Below the pieces are notes generated by a model that ran no database searches, was not told the origin of the DNA, and worked only from the letters and a program-made list of their open reading frames with translations. DNA of 59,064 nt from Westiellopsis prolifica IICB1 (GTDB lineage Bacteria > Cyanobacteriota > Cyanobacteriia > Cyanobacteriales > Nostocaceae). The DNA is taken from NCBI RefSeq assembly GCF_004323185.1, contig NZ_NAPS01000001.1, forward strand, positions 480,935-539,998, read 5' to 3'. The position numbers and the translations under genes are program-made. Below are positions 44,954 to 53,709 of the stretch, piece by piece. Within the stretch, counting starts at the first letter, position 1, and the number at the start of each line of letters is the position of its first letter.

Positions 44954-47803
44954 TTAATTGACCTTGAACGTACCCACACTTTCTTGTAACTTTTGAGAAA
45001 TCTTCACAGTCTGTTGCAGAGATTCTGAGACTTGCAACGAAGAATCGCTGGTACGTTTGGAAATAATCGCGATTTGTTTCATTAATTCGCTGACTACTTG
45101 TGATGTTTCCACTCCAGAAGCTGTGGTGGTAGAAATTGATTGTACTAAGTCATCAATTTGTTGAGAAACTTCCAAAATTTGGCTGAGACTACCTTTTGCT
45201 TCTTCAACAATGCGTGTACCTTCTACTACCTGAGTGGTTCCCACTTCCATCGCCTGTACTACTTCACTGGTTTCTCGTTGGATGTTCTCAACGATTTGTT
45301 CAATTTCTTTAGTTGCGGCGGCTGATCGGGCGGCGAGTTCTCCGACTTCTTCGGCAACAACAGCAAATCCTTGTCCTTCTTCACCTGCTCGTGCTGCTTC
45401 AATTCCAGCGTTGATCGCTAGCAAGTTGGTTTGCATGGAAATCTGGTTAATCAATGCGACGACGCGGGAAATTTGTTGTGTCGATTCTCCTAAACGTTTG
45501 ACTTTTTTGGCTGTTTCGCCGACAGTTTCTCGTAGGTGGAGAATATTCTGGACTGTCATATCCATTGCTTGACCACTTTTGGCAGCAGTAGTTGAAGCAT
45601 TTTGAGCAACCATAGCGGCTTGCTGGGCGCTGTCTGCTACTGCTCGAATAGATGCAGTCATTTGATCAACTGCACTTAGGGTGTTGTCAATTTCGGCGGC
45701 TTGTGCTAGCGCTTCTTCTGCCAGTTGATGAATTGCGCCGGAGTTTGTGTCAATTGCCTGATTTACTTGGTTAGCAGCGATTTTGACCTGGCTAACGATA
45801 TCTCGTAAGCTTTCGACAATAGAGTTGAAAAAGTCAGCAACAGTACCTATTTCGCCAGCAGTCACATCAGCACGTACTGTCAAGTCACCACTAGCTGCAC
45901 CTTCTACGTTGCTGAGTAGTTCCAACAGCTGCATTTGCAAAGCTTCTTTTTGTTGCCGTTCATCAACAGTAGATTTTTCGGCGATTATCTTAGCGCTTTC
46001 TAGCTCTTGTAGCAACTTGGCTTGTTCAATAGCGTAGCCGACTTGAGTGGCTAGCTGTTTAAATAAATCTATTTCCGCTTGTTGCCAAATCCGGGGGCTT
46101 TCACAATGATGGGCAATCAATAAGGCTACTAGTTCTTCTTGATGCACAATTGGTGCGATCAAATTTGCTTTGACTGCAAATTTTTCCAGCATTCTGGTAT
46201 AACATTCAGCATTACTCAGATGGGGGTCTTGATAAATATTTGCGATCGCCCGCACCCGACCATCTTTGTAAGCGTTGACATGGCGTTCCCGAAAACAAGG
46301 ATCATCTATTTGTGCTCCTAACATTTTCGGAAAACTAGTACTGACTGCTTCGGCGACGACATCGCCATCCCATGTTTGGGAATTAAATTTATAGACAATT
46401 ACTCTGTCTGTTTTCAGTGCTTGCCGAACTTCTCGGACTGTTGTTTTGTAAATGTCTTCTTCTTGGAGACTTCTGCGTAATCTTAAGGTAATGTCTGCAA
46501 GTAGTTTAGATCTTTCTGCATCTTGTTCTTGCTCTTTGATTGAAGCTTCTAGTTGTGATGCCATTTGGTTAATGTTCGCAACCAATACTCCCAGTTCATC
46601 TTCTCCTTGGACATACAAACGAGTGTTGAGTTCGCCGCGACCGAGTTTTTCTACTGTTGCTGTTGCTTGCAAAATTGGTTCTGTAGCACGTTTAGCTATC
46701 CAGGCTGCGATCGCCGCTACAATTATTGCTGTTAGCCCTGTACCAATGGCGAAAGTCAATAATAATTCTTGTTGAGCGGCAAATGCTGTTGATGTATTAC
46801 TTGCTAGCAGTATTTCCCATTTCAAATCTGGCAAACCTTTGAGTGGTTTAATGGGTACGTAGCTGATCAACTGCTGGCGATCGCCATGTACCGGATCTAA
46901 TCCTACTACAGTTTTTTCTTTAGATTTTTGTAGCGATTTGTATGCGTCTGGGTAATCTGTTTTGATATTACTATTTACGTGGTCTGTTTCTGATGCTATG
47001 AAAATTTTGCCAGAGCTATCAAGAAAGAGATATTCGTTCACTGTTTTTGTATAACTTTTTGCCAATTCTCCCAGCGGTTTTACAGGCATACGTACTCTAG
47101 CTATAGCAATTGTATTGCCTGTGCCATTTTCTTTAACAGGTGCAGCAATATAAATACTTACTTTATTTGTAGTTGGTGATAGTTCTGGTTGACTGATATA
47201 AGGCTGATTACTTTGCACTACATTCTTAAAAAATGTACGCTCTTTGACATTAGGAATAGATTTTGCTTGTGATTGGAGAATCAAATTACCGTTTAAATCA
47301 TAGACGGCAATGCTTTCATAAATTGTGCTTCCATCGATTGTTCTGGACTCTATGATTTTGTCAAGTATTGCTTGTTTTTCTTGAGGGGAAGTATTTACCC
47401 TCATTTGGGAATTAATCAGTATTGGCAGATTAGATATAAGCTGAATATCTCCATACCGCTCAACCATAAAACGGTTTACTTTGTCTGCTAAGTCTTCTGT
47501 TTGAGATTGTTGTAATTGGGAAACTTTACGTTCGATTGATTGCTTAGAAATTTGATATGCCAGTACCCCAATCCCCAAAACTGGTAGTGTACCAATGGCG
47601 ATCGCAAGTACTGTGGCTTTTGTACCCAAACTCAGCCGCTTAAAATTAGCAAATATCCGACCCAAGTGAGAATTTGTGCCTGTTTGCTCATGATTAGTTA
47701 ATGTCGGTAGTTGCACTACACTATCTGTAAGTTTATGAGAAGTAATCGTTGAATTTCGATTTTCAACTTCACTACTCTTAGTCGTGTCCGTTTTATTAAA
47801 CAT
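44954..47803 (-). CDS. methyl-accepting protein with Cache, HAMP and GAF (hmpD-like)
   Basis: In this 949-residue protein TM1 (about 62-83) precedes a periplasmic double-Cache sensor (about 90-335), TM2 (about 345-368), HAMP (about 369-425) and GAF (about 440-600). The MCP domain has tip [20 protein letters not shown]. The GAF has DPCF at 501-504 like DXCF photoreceptors, but the second cysteine is Cys534-Tyr535 and is 31, not 28, residues away. Bilin binding is therefore doubtful. It sits between CheW and CheA genes and should be the cognate receptor of the complex, which in Nostoc controls type IV pili. Ligand unknown. The 212-base gap to CheA holds short direct repeats of TCATTAGT type. 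Confidence 0.9.
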   Translation of the reverse strand: MFNKTDTTKSSEVENRNSTITSHKLTDSVVQLPTLTNHEQTGTNSHLGRIFANFKRLSLGTKATVLAIAIGTLPVLGIGVLAYQISKQSIERKVSQLQQSQTEDLADKVNRFMVERYGDIQLISNLPILINSQMRVNTSPQEKQAILDKIIESRTIDGSTIYESIAVYDLNGNLILQSQAKSIPNVKERTFFKNVVQSNQPYISQPELSPTTNKVSIYIAAPVKENGTGNTIAIARVRMPVKPLGELAKSYTKTVNEYLFLDSSGKIFIASETDHVNSNIKTDYPDAYKSLQKSKEKTVVGLDPVHGDRQQLISYVPIKPLKGLPDLKWEILLASNTSTAFAAQQELLLTFAIGTGLTAIIVAAIAAWIAKRATEPILQATATVEKLGRGELNTRLYVQGEDELGVLVANINQMASQLEASIKEQEQDAERSKLLADITLRLRRSLQEEDIYKTTVREVRQALKTDRVIVYKFNSQTWDGDVVAEAVSTSFPKMLGAQIDDPCFRERHVNAYKDGRVRAIANIYQDPHLSNAECYTRMLEKFAVKANLIAPIVHQEELVALLIAHHCESPRIWQQAEIDLFKQLATQVGYAIEQAKLLQELESAKIIAEKSTVDERQQKEALQMQLLELLSNVEGAASGDLTVRADVTAGEIGTVADFFNSIVESLRDIVSQVKIAANQVNQAIDTNSGAIHQLAEEALAQAAEIDNTLSAVDQMTASIRAVADSAQQAAMVAQNASTTAAKSGQAMDMTVQNILHLRETVGETAKKVKRLGESTQQISRVVALINQISMQTNLLAINAGIEAARAGEEGQGFAVVAEEVGELAARSAAATKEIEQIVENIQRETSEVVQAMEVGTTQVVEGTRIVEEAKGSLSQILEVSQQIDDLVQSISTTTASGVETSQVVSELMKQIAIISKRTSDSSLQVSESLQQTVKISQKLQESVGTFKVN

Positions 47804-47866
47804 AAAATACTTTTCCAGAATAGGTTGAGAATAACCCTAAAAATACCGTAGTTATAGTAGTACACC

Positions 47867-48364
47867 CTAGTTACCATGCAAAATAGAAGATTGGACAATT
47901 GCTTGTGCATCTAACACCAGCAACACTTCCTTCTGTTGCACAACGCATCCACGCAAATACGGAACTAAACTAGAAGCGACTTGTCCAACAGGAGAGCGAA
48001 TTTCATCTGGCATGAATTTAGTTGTACCTTTGATTTCTTGTACAACTAGTCCTAGAAGCAGTGATTCCACCCGAATCATTACGATATTGAACTGACGAAA
48101 TCTATAGTCTAAGGATTCTAAATTGAACATCCTTGGCAGATCAACTACCCAAACTATATGACTGCGCCAATTCATCAAGCCGAGTATACAGGAGGGCATG
48201 TTTGGCATGGAGGTTACAGCCTCCACAGGTACAACAATTGCCTCTTGCGTATACTTCATTGGCAAAACTGCATGGGCTTGTTTATTGAGTTGAAACCGCA
48301 GATAGCCATCTCCCAAGTTAGAATCAATTGATTTTGCAGCGAGTGTCATTTTTGAATTATTCAT
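47867..48364 (-). CDS. CheW-like coupling protein (hmpC-like)
   Basis: This 165-residue protein is a single CheW domain. YLRFQLNKQAHAVLPMKYTQ and VVPVEAVTSMPNMPSCILGL begin it. The conserved NWRSHIVWVVDLPRMF follows, then VQEIKGTTKFMPDEIRSPVG and GCVVQQKEVLLVLDAQAIV. It bridges the methyl-accepting receptor and the kinase in the signalling array. It lies six bases after the CheY gene and 63 bases before the receptor gene, within one operon, so cotranscription is nearly certain. Confidence 0.9.
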   Translation of the reverse strand: MNNSKMTLAAKSIDSNLGDGYLRFQLNKQAHAVLPMKYTQEAIVVPVEAVTSMPNMPSCILGLMNWRSHIVWVVDLPRMFNLESLDYRFRQFNIVMIRVESLLLGLVVQEIKGTTKFMPDEIRSPVGQVASSLVPYLRGCVVQQKEVLLVLDAQAIVQSSILHGN

Positions 48365-48370
48365 GATTAT

Positions 48371-48748
48371 TCAAATCGCCACTGATTTAATTGCCCGCAA
48401 TAGTTGTTCACGGGTATAAGGTTTAGTTAAATAGGCATCAGCACCTTGCCTCATTGCCCATAATCTATCAATTTCTTGATTTTTAGAACTACAAATTACT
48501 ATTGGTACTTTTTGAGTAACTGGATTTTTTTTGAGAGAACGGCACAATTCAAAACCACTCATTCCTGGCATCACAACATCTGTGACAATCACATCTGGTT
48601 GTTGTGAAATAGCTTGTTCTAATCCTTCTTTTGCATTGCTTGTTTTAATAACGTTGTAACCACTTTCTCTAAGATAGTGGCTCATTAATTCCAATTCACT
48701 GGGAGAATCTTCCACAATTAAAATAGTCCCAAGCAAAGTTAGACTCAC
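48371..48748 (-). CDS. CheY-type response regulator (hmpB-like)
   Basis: This 125-residue single receiver domain has the acidic pocket in ILIVEDSPSE, the phosphorylated Asp in VIVTDVVMPGMSGFEL, Thr/Ser in VICSSKN and Lys in AYLTKPYTREQL. There is no output domain. It would carry phosphate from the CheA-type kinase to pilus motors or act as a sink, like PilH/HmpB. It lies between PATAN-REC and CheW genes on the same strand, 69 and 6 bases apart. The family is firm; which motor it acts on is inferred. Confidence 0.9.
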   Translation of the reverse strand: MSLTLLGTILIVEDSPSELELMSHYLRESGYNVIKTSNAKEGLEQAISQQPDVIVTDVVMPGMSGFELCRSLKKNPVTQKVPIVICSSKNQEIDRLWAMRQGADAYLTKPYTREQLLRAIKSVAI

Positions 48749-48816
48749 TCCTGTATCTCCTAAACAACCAAACTTTTACTAAATAGAGTTGTCAGTTTCA
48801 TTGTGATCAAACACAA

Positions 48817-49893
48817 TTAATCAAGATGTTTAAATACCATCTTTAACAGATCAGATTGTGTAAATGGCTTAGTTAAATAGCCTGATGACCTTACCATTTT
48901 TGCCTTGGCTCGATCTATAAATCCTGTTCTGCCTGTCACCATGATTATAGGCGTATTTCTAAAAGCTGAATGCCTACGCAGCAAGGAACATAGTTCGTAG
49001 CCGTCCAGATTCGGCATTTCCACATCTAGTAAAATTAGATCGGGTTTGCTGCGAAGAATTTGCATCAAAGCTTTGACTGGGTCGTTGATCATTACGACTG
49101 AAAAAGTATTTTCATCTAAGAAATTCCTGATAGAATTTAAAACTGTTGGACTATCATCAATACAAGCTACCGTGTATAAGCTCCGATTCGCTGGTTGCAA
49201 GGGAATCTGGCTATGTAGAATATTATCTGAATTCTCAAAATTCTGAGTGTTTGTTGTTATTTTTTGCTCAGGTTGAGCTTGAGGTTGTACTCTCCTTTGA
49301 GATGGTGTTTTCAACAAAGTTTGAGAATTTTCTTCAGTATTAACTGTCGAATACTGCTCTTGCTTATTGCGTAACTGCTTTTGACAGTGTTCTACTAATA
49401 ATCGTAAATCTAATCGGCAAAACTTTGGCAGATCATCCAAAGGAGTTTCACGGTAAAACTCATAGCTACCTTGTTTTAAGGTTAAGAATGACTCCAGCAC
49501 TTCTTTGGCTAATTCGTCTATTAAAATAGCTGCTTGTGGAGGAGTAATATAGTCTTGATTTACCAGCCAGCAAATCGCTTGATAATCTGCATGTGGCATT
49601 GATTGATTGTCGTTCTTAGTATCAAACATCAACCGCATTTGCACACGATTTGCACCTAACAAATTCGGAATTTGTTGGCTCAAACGTCGCAATTGATGGT
49701 CTAACCGCTCAAACAATTTATCTGAAGAGGAGGCATAAGTAAGTTTTCCTTCTTCTAAATAAATTGTCCAAGAGTTTTTATCAGTAAATACTCGTAAACA
49801 TCCTGTGGCACGCCTACTAGTTAATTGTGCTAATAAAGACAGAGGATGTAGTTTTTGAAAAAATCTGTAGCTACTTAGAGGACTTGTACTCAT
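48817..49893 (-). CDS. PATAN-domain response regulator (PatA/PixG/HmpA-like)
   Basis: In this 358-residue protein a PATAN/DUF4388 domain (about 1-185) contains SLLAQLTSRRATGCLRVF, SWTIYLEEGKLTYASSSDKL and GSYEFYRETPL. A variable linker (about 190-235) and a C-terminal receiver (about 238-355) follow, with VACIDDSPTVLNS, LILLDVEMPNLDGYEL (phospho-Asp) and GYLTKPFT. Proteins of this layout include PatA, PixG, TaxP1 and HmpA, which regulate phototaxis, pilus function or heterocyst pattern. It is the first gene of a five-gene chemotaxis operon, so the promoter must lie upstream of 49893. Its position favours a motility role over heterocyst patterning. Confidence 0.9.
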   Translation of the reverse strand: MSTSPLSSYRFFQKLHPLSLLAQLTSRRATGCLRVFTDKNSWTIYLEEGKLTYASSSDKLFERLDHQLRRLSQQIPNLLGANRVQMRLMFDTKNDNQSMPHADYQAICWLVNQDYITPPQAAILIDELAKEVLESFLTLKQGSYEFYRETPLDDLPKFCRLDLRLLVEHCQKQLRNKQEQYSTVNTEENSQTLLKTPSQRRVQPQAQPEQKITTNTQNFENSDNILHSQIPLQPANRSLYTVACIDDSPTVLNSIRNFLDENTFSVVMINDPVKALMQILRSKPDLILLDVEMPNLDGYELCSLLRRHSAFRNTPIIMVTGRTGFIDRAKAKMVRSSGYLTKPFTQSDLLKMVFKHLD

Positions 49894-50829
49894 TTTGATT
49901 TTACTTGTTGCTCAATTAGATGGGTCTAAGCTATATTTATCAGAGGGTTTAAACAATAGAATTGCATAAAGTGTATTTTTTGGTATTTAAATATACAAGT
50001 TTTGTGATTCTGTTTATAGCCAAATTTTAATTGATTAGCTTTATTTATTTGATAAGAAAATAACCATTAAATTGGTAAGTAAGAGTTATTTTACTTACTA
50101 ATACTGAGATTAACAAACATTCTCCGGCAAAAAGCAAAAAAAATGTAAAGACTGGATTAAACCAGTTACCCTTAAGTGAACATTGTGTAACTGTATGTGC
50201 AATGTGTGGTGGCTGAAATTAGAAACTCAGACCTACTAGACCTCTTGCATAAATTCTCAAAACCCCGTTCTAGGTTAATTTTGCTTTGTGTCTTGGTGTC
50301 TTGGTGTCTTGGTGTTAAATAAGTTTCATTGAAACACCAAGACACTAAGAAGACTTGTTTTTTTGGGTAACACCTTAAATGGAGGTGTTTCAAATATTCA
50401 TGGAAGAGGTCTACTGTTTTTAGTGATACCACTTAAGCATCATCTCTAAATATATTTTCTAGAAATTGTATACTCCTTTTAAGTATATATACTTACAAAA
50501 CTCTAAATGCTAATAATACTTTATTCTGCACTAACTCGAAAATATTTGTGATTTTGCCAGATATTGAGCTAGTTTACTTTATATATTAGTATTATCATTT
50601 ACACTATTTAAAGTATTATTTAATACATTTTTCTAAAAAAATTAATCTGCTAATTGACTGCGATCGCATAATTGTTTTAGCAACAATGAAATCATTCGTC
50701 AGTATTAGCATTAGCAATAGTTATATCCTACGGGCAATGGTATCCAGAAAAACTGTATAAAAAATCAACCACCGCGCAAGGAAGGCGATGACACCCATAA
50801 TAGATGAGTTTGCAGCCAATCTCCAATCC
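49894..50829. other. 0.9-kb intergenic region upstream of the chemotaxis operon
   Basis: AT-rich, and it must hold the chemotaxis operon promoter near 49894-50000. At 50284-50315 a 9-bp unit (GTGTCTTGG) is repeated about three times, with an inverted trace (ACACCAAGACAC) at about 50334-50345. An 86-codon minus-strand frame (50172-50432) runs through these repeats and has no recognisable domain. HIP1 core GCGATCGC occurs at 50661-50668. Confidence 0.55.
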
Positions 50830-52272
50830 CTATTTTTTCAACGCAGCTGCTTCTTCTGGCGCCTGAACAACTAATCGGTTTTTCCGAGATAAAAAGTAGA
50901 GAGTTGCTAAGAACAGAAAAATTACAACGCCCCAAATACCAAGTTGGTAAGCAGGTACAGATAAACAGGCTATGAGAGCAAAAATAGCTAGGATTGTCCC
51001 AACCGTAGCTCCTGTAATACCTAATGGACTTTTGTAGGGTCTCGGTAAATCAGGGCGACTGAATTTGAGCTTGATGTAACTGAGCATGACCAGGATATAG
51101 GATATTAAGGCTGCAAGAACAGCCATATTCAAAATCAATGCATCCACTTGATTACTACCTATATCAACAAGCATTACACATATCAGTCCAACTGCTGTAC
51201 CTAGAAATAATGCCCGGTAAGGTGTCTTATTTTTGCTAGTCACAGAAATCTGGCGCGGTAAATATCCAGCACGAGAAAGAGAAAAAATTATACGCCCATA
51301 TCCGTATATTTGAGTTGGTAAGCTAGCTCCCAAGCCAAGAGTGAGTGCGATCGCAGTGATAAAATTACTAGTAGCACCCTTACCAAAGTAAGCTTCTAAG
51401 CCTTCTGACAACGGTACATTAGATTGACCAATTGCAAAAGCACCACCCCCTACACCTGAGTTCAGTACCAAAGTTAAAACTGAAAGAATAATCAGGGTAA
51501 ACATTGCTGATATTAACCCTCTGGGCATATTTTTAGGTATGTCCGAGGTTTCTTCGCTCGCTAGTGGTAGTATTTCTATTGCCAGATAGAACCAAATTGC
51601 ATAGGGTATTGCCGCAAAAATACCTTGCCAACCTTTAGGTAGCCACATTGCAGATTGTCCGTAATCAGCAGGAACATTGAAGAGCAATTCCAGCTGAAAA
51701 AAATTAGCTGCCAGCATACTCACATAAAATATGCCCAATACCATAATTGCTATCAGAGTGAGCCAAAAACTCATATACAGGTTCAGTTCCATACTCTGAA
51801 TGCAAATTGCCACGAAAACAGCATACAGAATTAGCCAAATCAAATAACTTGGTAGGGGAAATAAGTTATTAATCAAAGGCTTGAGGTAATTACTCATGCT
51901 GTAGACAAGCGCAGCAGTCGCAAACACATATTCAATAGCGACGGAAACACCGCAAATATAGCCCCAAAATGGACCAAAAGCATTGCGAGTGAAAGAGTAA
52001 AAACCACCTGCATGGGGTAGTGCTACTGATAATTCTGCCAGACAATAAACCATGCATATATACATGATTGCCATTAAAAAAGTCGCAATACTTAAACCCC
52101 AAAAACCACCTGCAATTAAACCATAGTTCCAACCATAGAAATCACCTGAAATAACTGCGCCTACACCTAAACCCCATAACATGAAAGAACCAGCATCTGG
52201 TTGTAACTTTCTCCGCCTTAAATAATTTTCAGAAACAATTTCGTAAGAAATAATATTGGCTTTCTTGTACAT
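50830..52272 (-). CDS. ethanolamine permease-like APC transporter
   Basis: This 480-residue inner-membrane protein has about twelve helices. The N-terminal third reads LGVGAVISGDFYGWNYGLIA and YCLAELSVALPHAGGFYSF, then AFGPFWGYICGVSVAIEYVF, the pattern of the ethanolamine permease (Eat) branch of the APC family. IWFYLAIEILPLASEETSDI and GRIIFSLSRAGYLPRQIS are also conserved in that branch. It would move ethanolamine or a similar small amine or amino acid in symport or exchange. No ethanolamine ammonia-lyase genes are seen. Two genes upstream on the same strand lies a glycine-type A-PCP-reductase that could form an ethanolamine precursor. Confidence 0.85.
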   Translation of the reverse strand: MYKKANIISYEIVSENYLRRRKLQPDAGSFMLWGLGVGAVISGDFYGWNYGLIAGGFWGLSIATFLMAIMYICMVYCLAELSVALPHAGGFYSFTRNAFGPFWGYICGVSVAIEYVFATAALVYSMSNYLKPLINNLFPLPSYLIWLILYAVFVAICIQSMELNLYMSFWLTLIAIMVLGIFYVSMLAANFFQLELLFNVPADYGQSAMWLPKGWQGIFAAIPYAIWFYLAIEILPLASEETSDIPKNMPRGLISAMFTLIILSVLTLVLNSGVGGGAFAIGQSNVPLSEGLEAYFGKGATSNFITAIALTLGLGASLPTQIYGYGRIIFSLSRAGYLPRQISVTSKNKTPYRALFLGTAVGLICVMLVDIGSNQVDALILNMAVLAALISYILVMLSYIKLKFSRPDLPRPYKSPLGITGATVGTILAIFALIACLSVPAYQLGIWGVVIFLFLATLYFLSRKNRLVVQAPEEAAALKK

Positions 52273-52636
52273 CTAAATACCTTAACTAGTAATAGCTTTG
52301 TATTCATTTTTCATACTTAATGCATGTGGTTAGATACACGACTAATTTTTAGTTGAACTTTAGTGATGTTATTAACATGCAAATTGATATTTAATACCGT
52401 TATGCTTCGCTCAGAATCACAAACTACACTTGTTATATATTTATTTAGTCATTCTGATATTTATTAACAGCAAGCTGGTATAAATAAAATTGCAAATGTA
52501 TCTTATTGTTTCACAAAGTAGCTTTTTACTCAACCTCAGTATTGAACTTATAAAAAAATAATTTTTTAGTAATTTAATATCAGGTCATTAAGCGTCTATA
52601 AACTTAATAATATTAATTTTGTATGAACAATTAATG
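52273..52636. other. AT-rich spacer of 364 bases
   Basis: Very AT-rich DNA with no open frame of note. It separates the exported-protein gene from the permease gene, so the permease probably has its own promoter here. No clear operator or terminator is visible. Confidence 0.5.
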
Positions 52637-53620
52637 TTATCTTAATCTAGTTGGAAATAGGCTTGACTTTGCGGAACTTCTAACCGCAAATATTCTACCT
52701 TTGGCAGCCGTATTTTCCAAAACAGTGGAATAGAGAAAGTCTCCAGTCAAAGGATCTGTAGTCGCTCCTATCGTTCCAGTCAGAGATGTAGGTGAGTGAT
52801 AACTAATTCCTGTGATGAAATTTTGACGACTAGAGGGGATAGGATTTCCTTTAGTATCTAATTGATAAGCAGAAACATTATTAGTATCAAATTCTGCTAT
52901 GAGCAGACTATCTTTAACAAACCCAGGCTTTCCTGCTTTGACAAAAATCATGGCATCAAGACCACCACTCAGTTTGATGCTTCTAGAAGGTGAAACAATA
53001 CTATAGGTTCCTGAGCCATCTGGAGTTATGGTTGTGTCGTATAGTGTATTATTTGTATAAGAAGTAATTTTGAGTCGATCTACTCCAACAAATCCTTTAG
53101 GAACAAAGGCTAATGCTCCTGTGGTAGAAGCAACGCCTAAACCAGTAAGATTAATTTGTTTATTTGGACTACGACTACCGAGTTTAATTTGACCTATAGA
53201 GTTGTCATCATATGAAGTATAAAATAAGACATCTCCTTTAGGACTATAAGCTAAAGTCGCATCAATTCCTCCCTTGCCTTTTCCAGGAGCTTTTGCCAAA
53301 GGAGATGCACTATTAAAACCGATAATGTGATTATCTGAACCGCGTTTGACTCTGACTTCATAGATTTGTGCTTTTTGAGTACCAGCTAACCCACCAATCA
53401 ATAATCTCTTGGCATTTTTTGGGTCAAAGGTCAATCCTCCATAAGCTGGTGGAAGTTTTGGAATTGTCCCCAGATCATTAACTGAGTAGAAACTTGAGAA
53501 AGAGGGTGCTAGTTTTGGTGTTGGTATTTTTGCTTGCCCTTTCATCAGGGTGAGTAAAGTAACTAATACAACTCCGGCAATCACTAAAAATAACTTTTTG
53601 CGGACAATTACAGTAGTCAT
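52637..53620 (-). CDS. exported propeller-like protein
   Basis: The open frame reaches 53689; ATG 53620 (MTTVIVRKKLFLVIAGVVLV) gives a proper signal peptide and 327 residues. The mature part has repeated short strands: GLTFDPKNAKRLLIGGLAG, ATLAYSPKGDVLFYTSYDD, ALAFVPKGFVGVDRLKITSY, SLLIAEFDTNNVSAYQLD and GATTDPLTGDFLYSTV. These are typical of a beta-propeller made of six or seven such blades. No catalytic motif is recognised; it may bind a ligand or protein in the periplasm or outside. It follows the A-PCP-reductase by 89 bases on the same strand and is probably cotranscribed with it. Confidence 0.68.
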   Translation of the reverse strand: MTTVIVRKKLFLVIAGVVLVTLLTLMKGQAKIPTPKLAPSFSSFYSVNDLGTIPKLPPAYGGLTFDPKNAKRLLIGGLAGTQKAQIYEVRVKRGSDNHIIGFNSASPLAKAPGKGKGGIDATLAYSPKGDVLFYTSYDDNSIGQIKLGSRSPNKQINLTGLGVASTTGALAFVPKGFVGVDRLKITSYTNNTLYDTTITPDGSGTYSIVSPSRSIKLSGGLDAMIFVKAGKPGFVKDSLLIAEFDTNNVSAYQLDTKGNPIPSSRQNFITGISYHSPTSLTGTIGATTDPLTGDFLYSTVLENTAAKGRIFAVRSSAKSSLFPTRLR

Positions 53621-53709
53621 ATTCACTTGTTTTTTCACAAATTTTCTACTTAAATACAGGATTTCATAAAATTTGTGTCTTTTTATCAAACCCCAAACTT
53701 ATTTAATAT

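Noticed and set aside
50172-50432. 86-codon minus-strand frame in the intergenic region
   Set aside because: It overlaps a GTGTCTTGG tandem repeat and shows no protein-family pattern.
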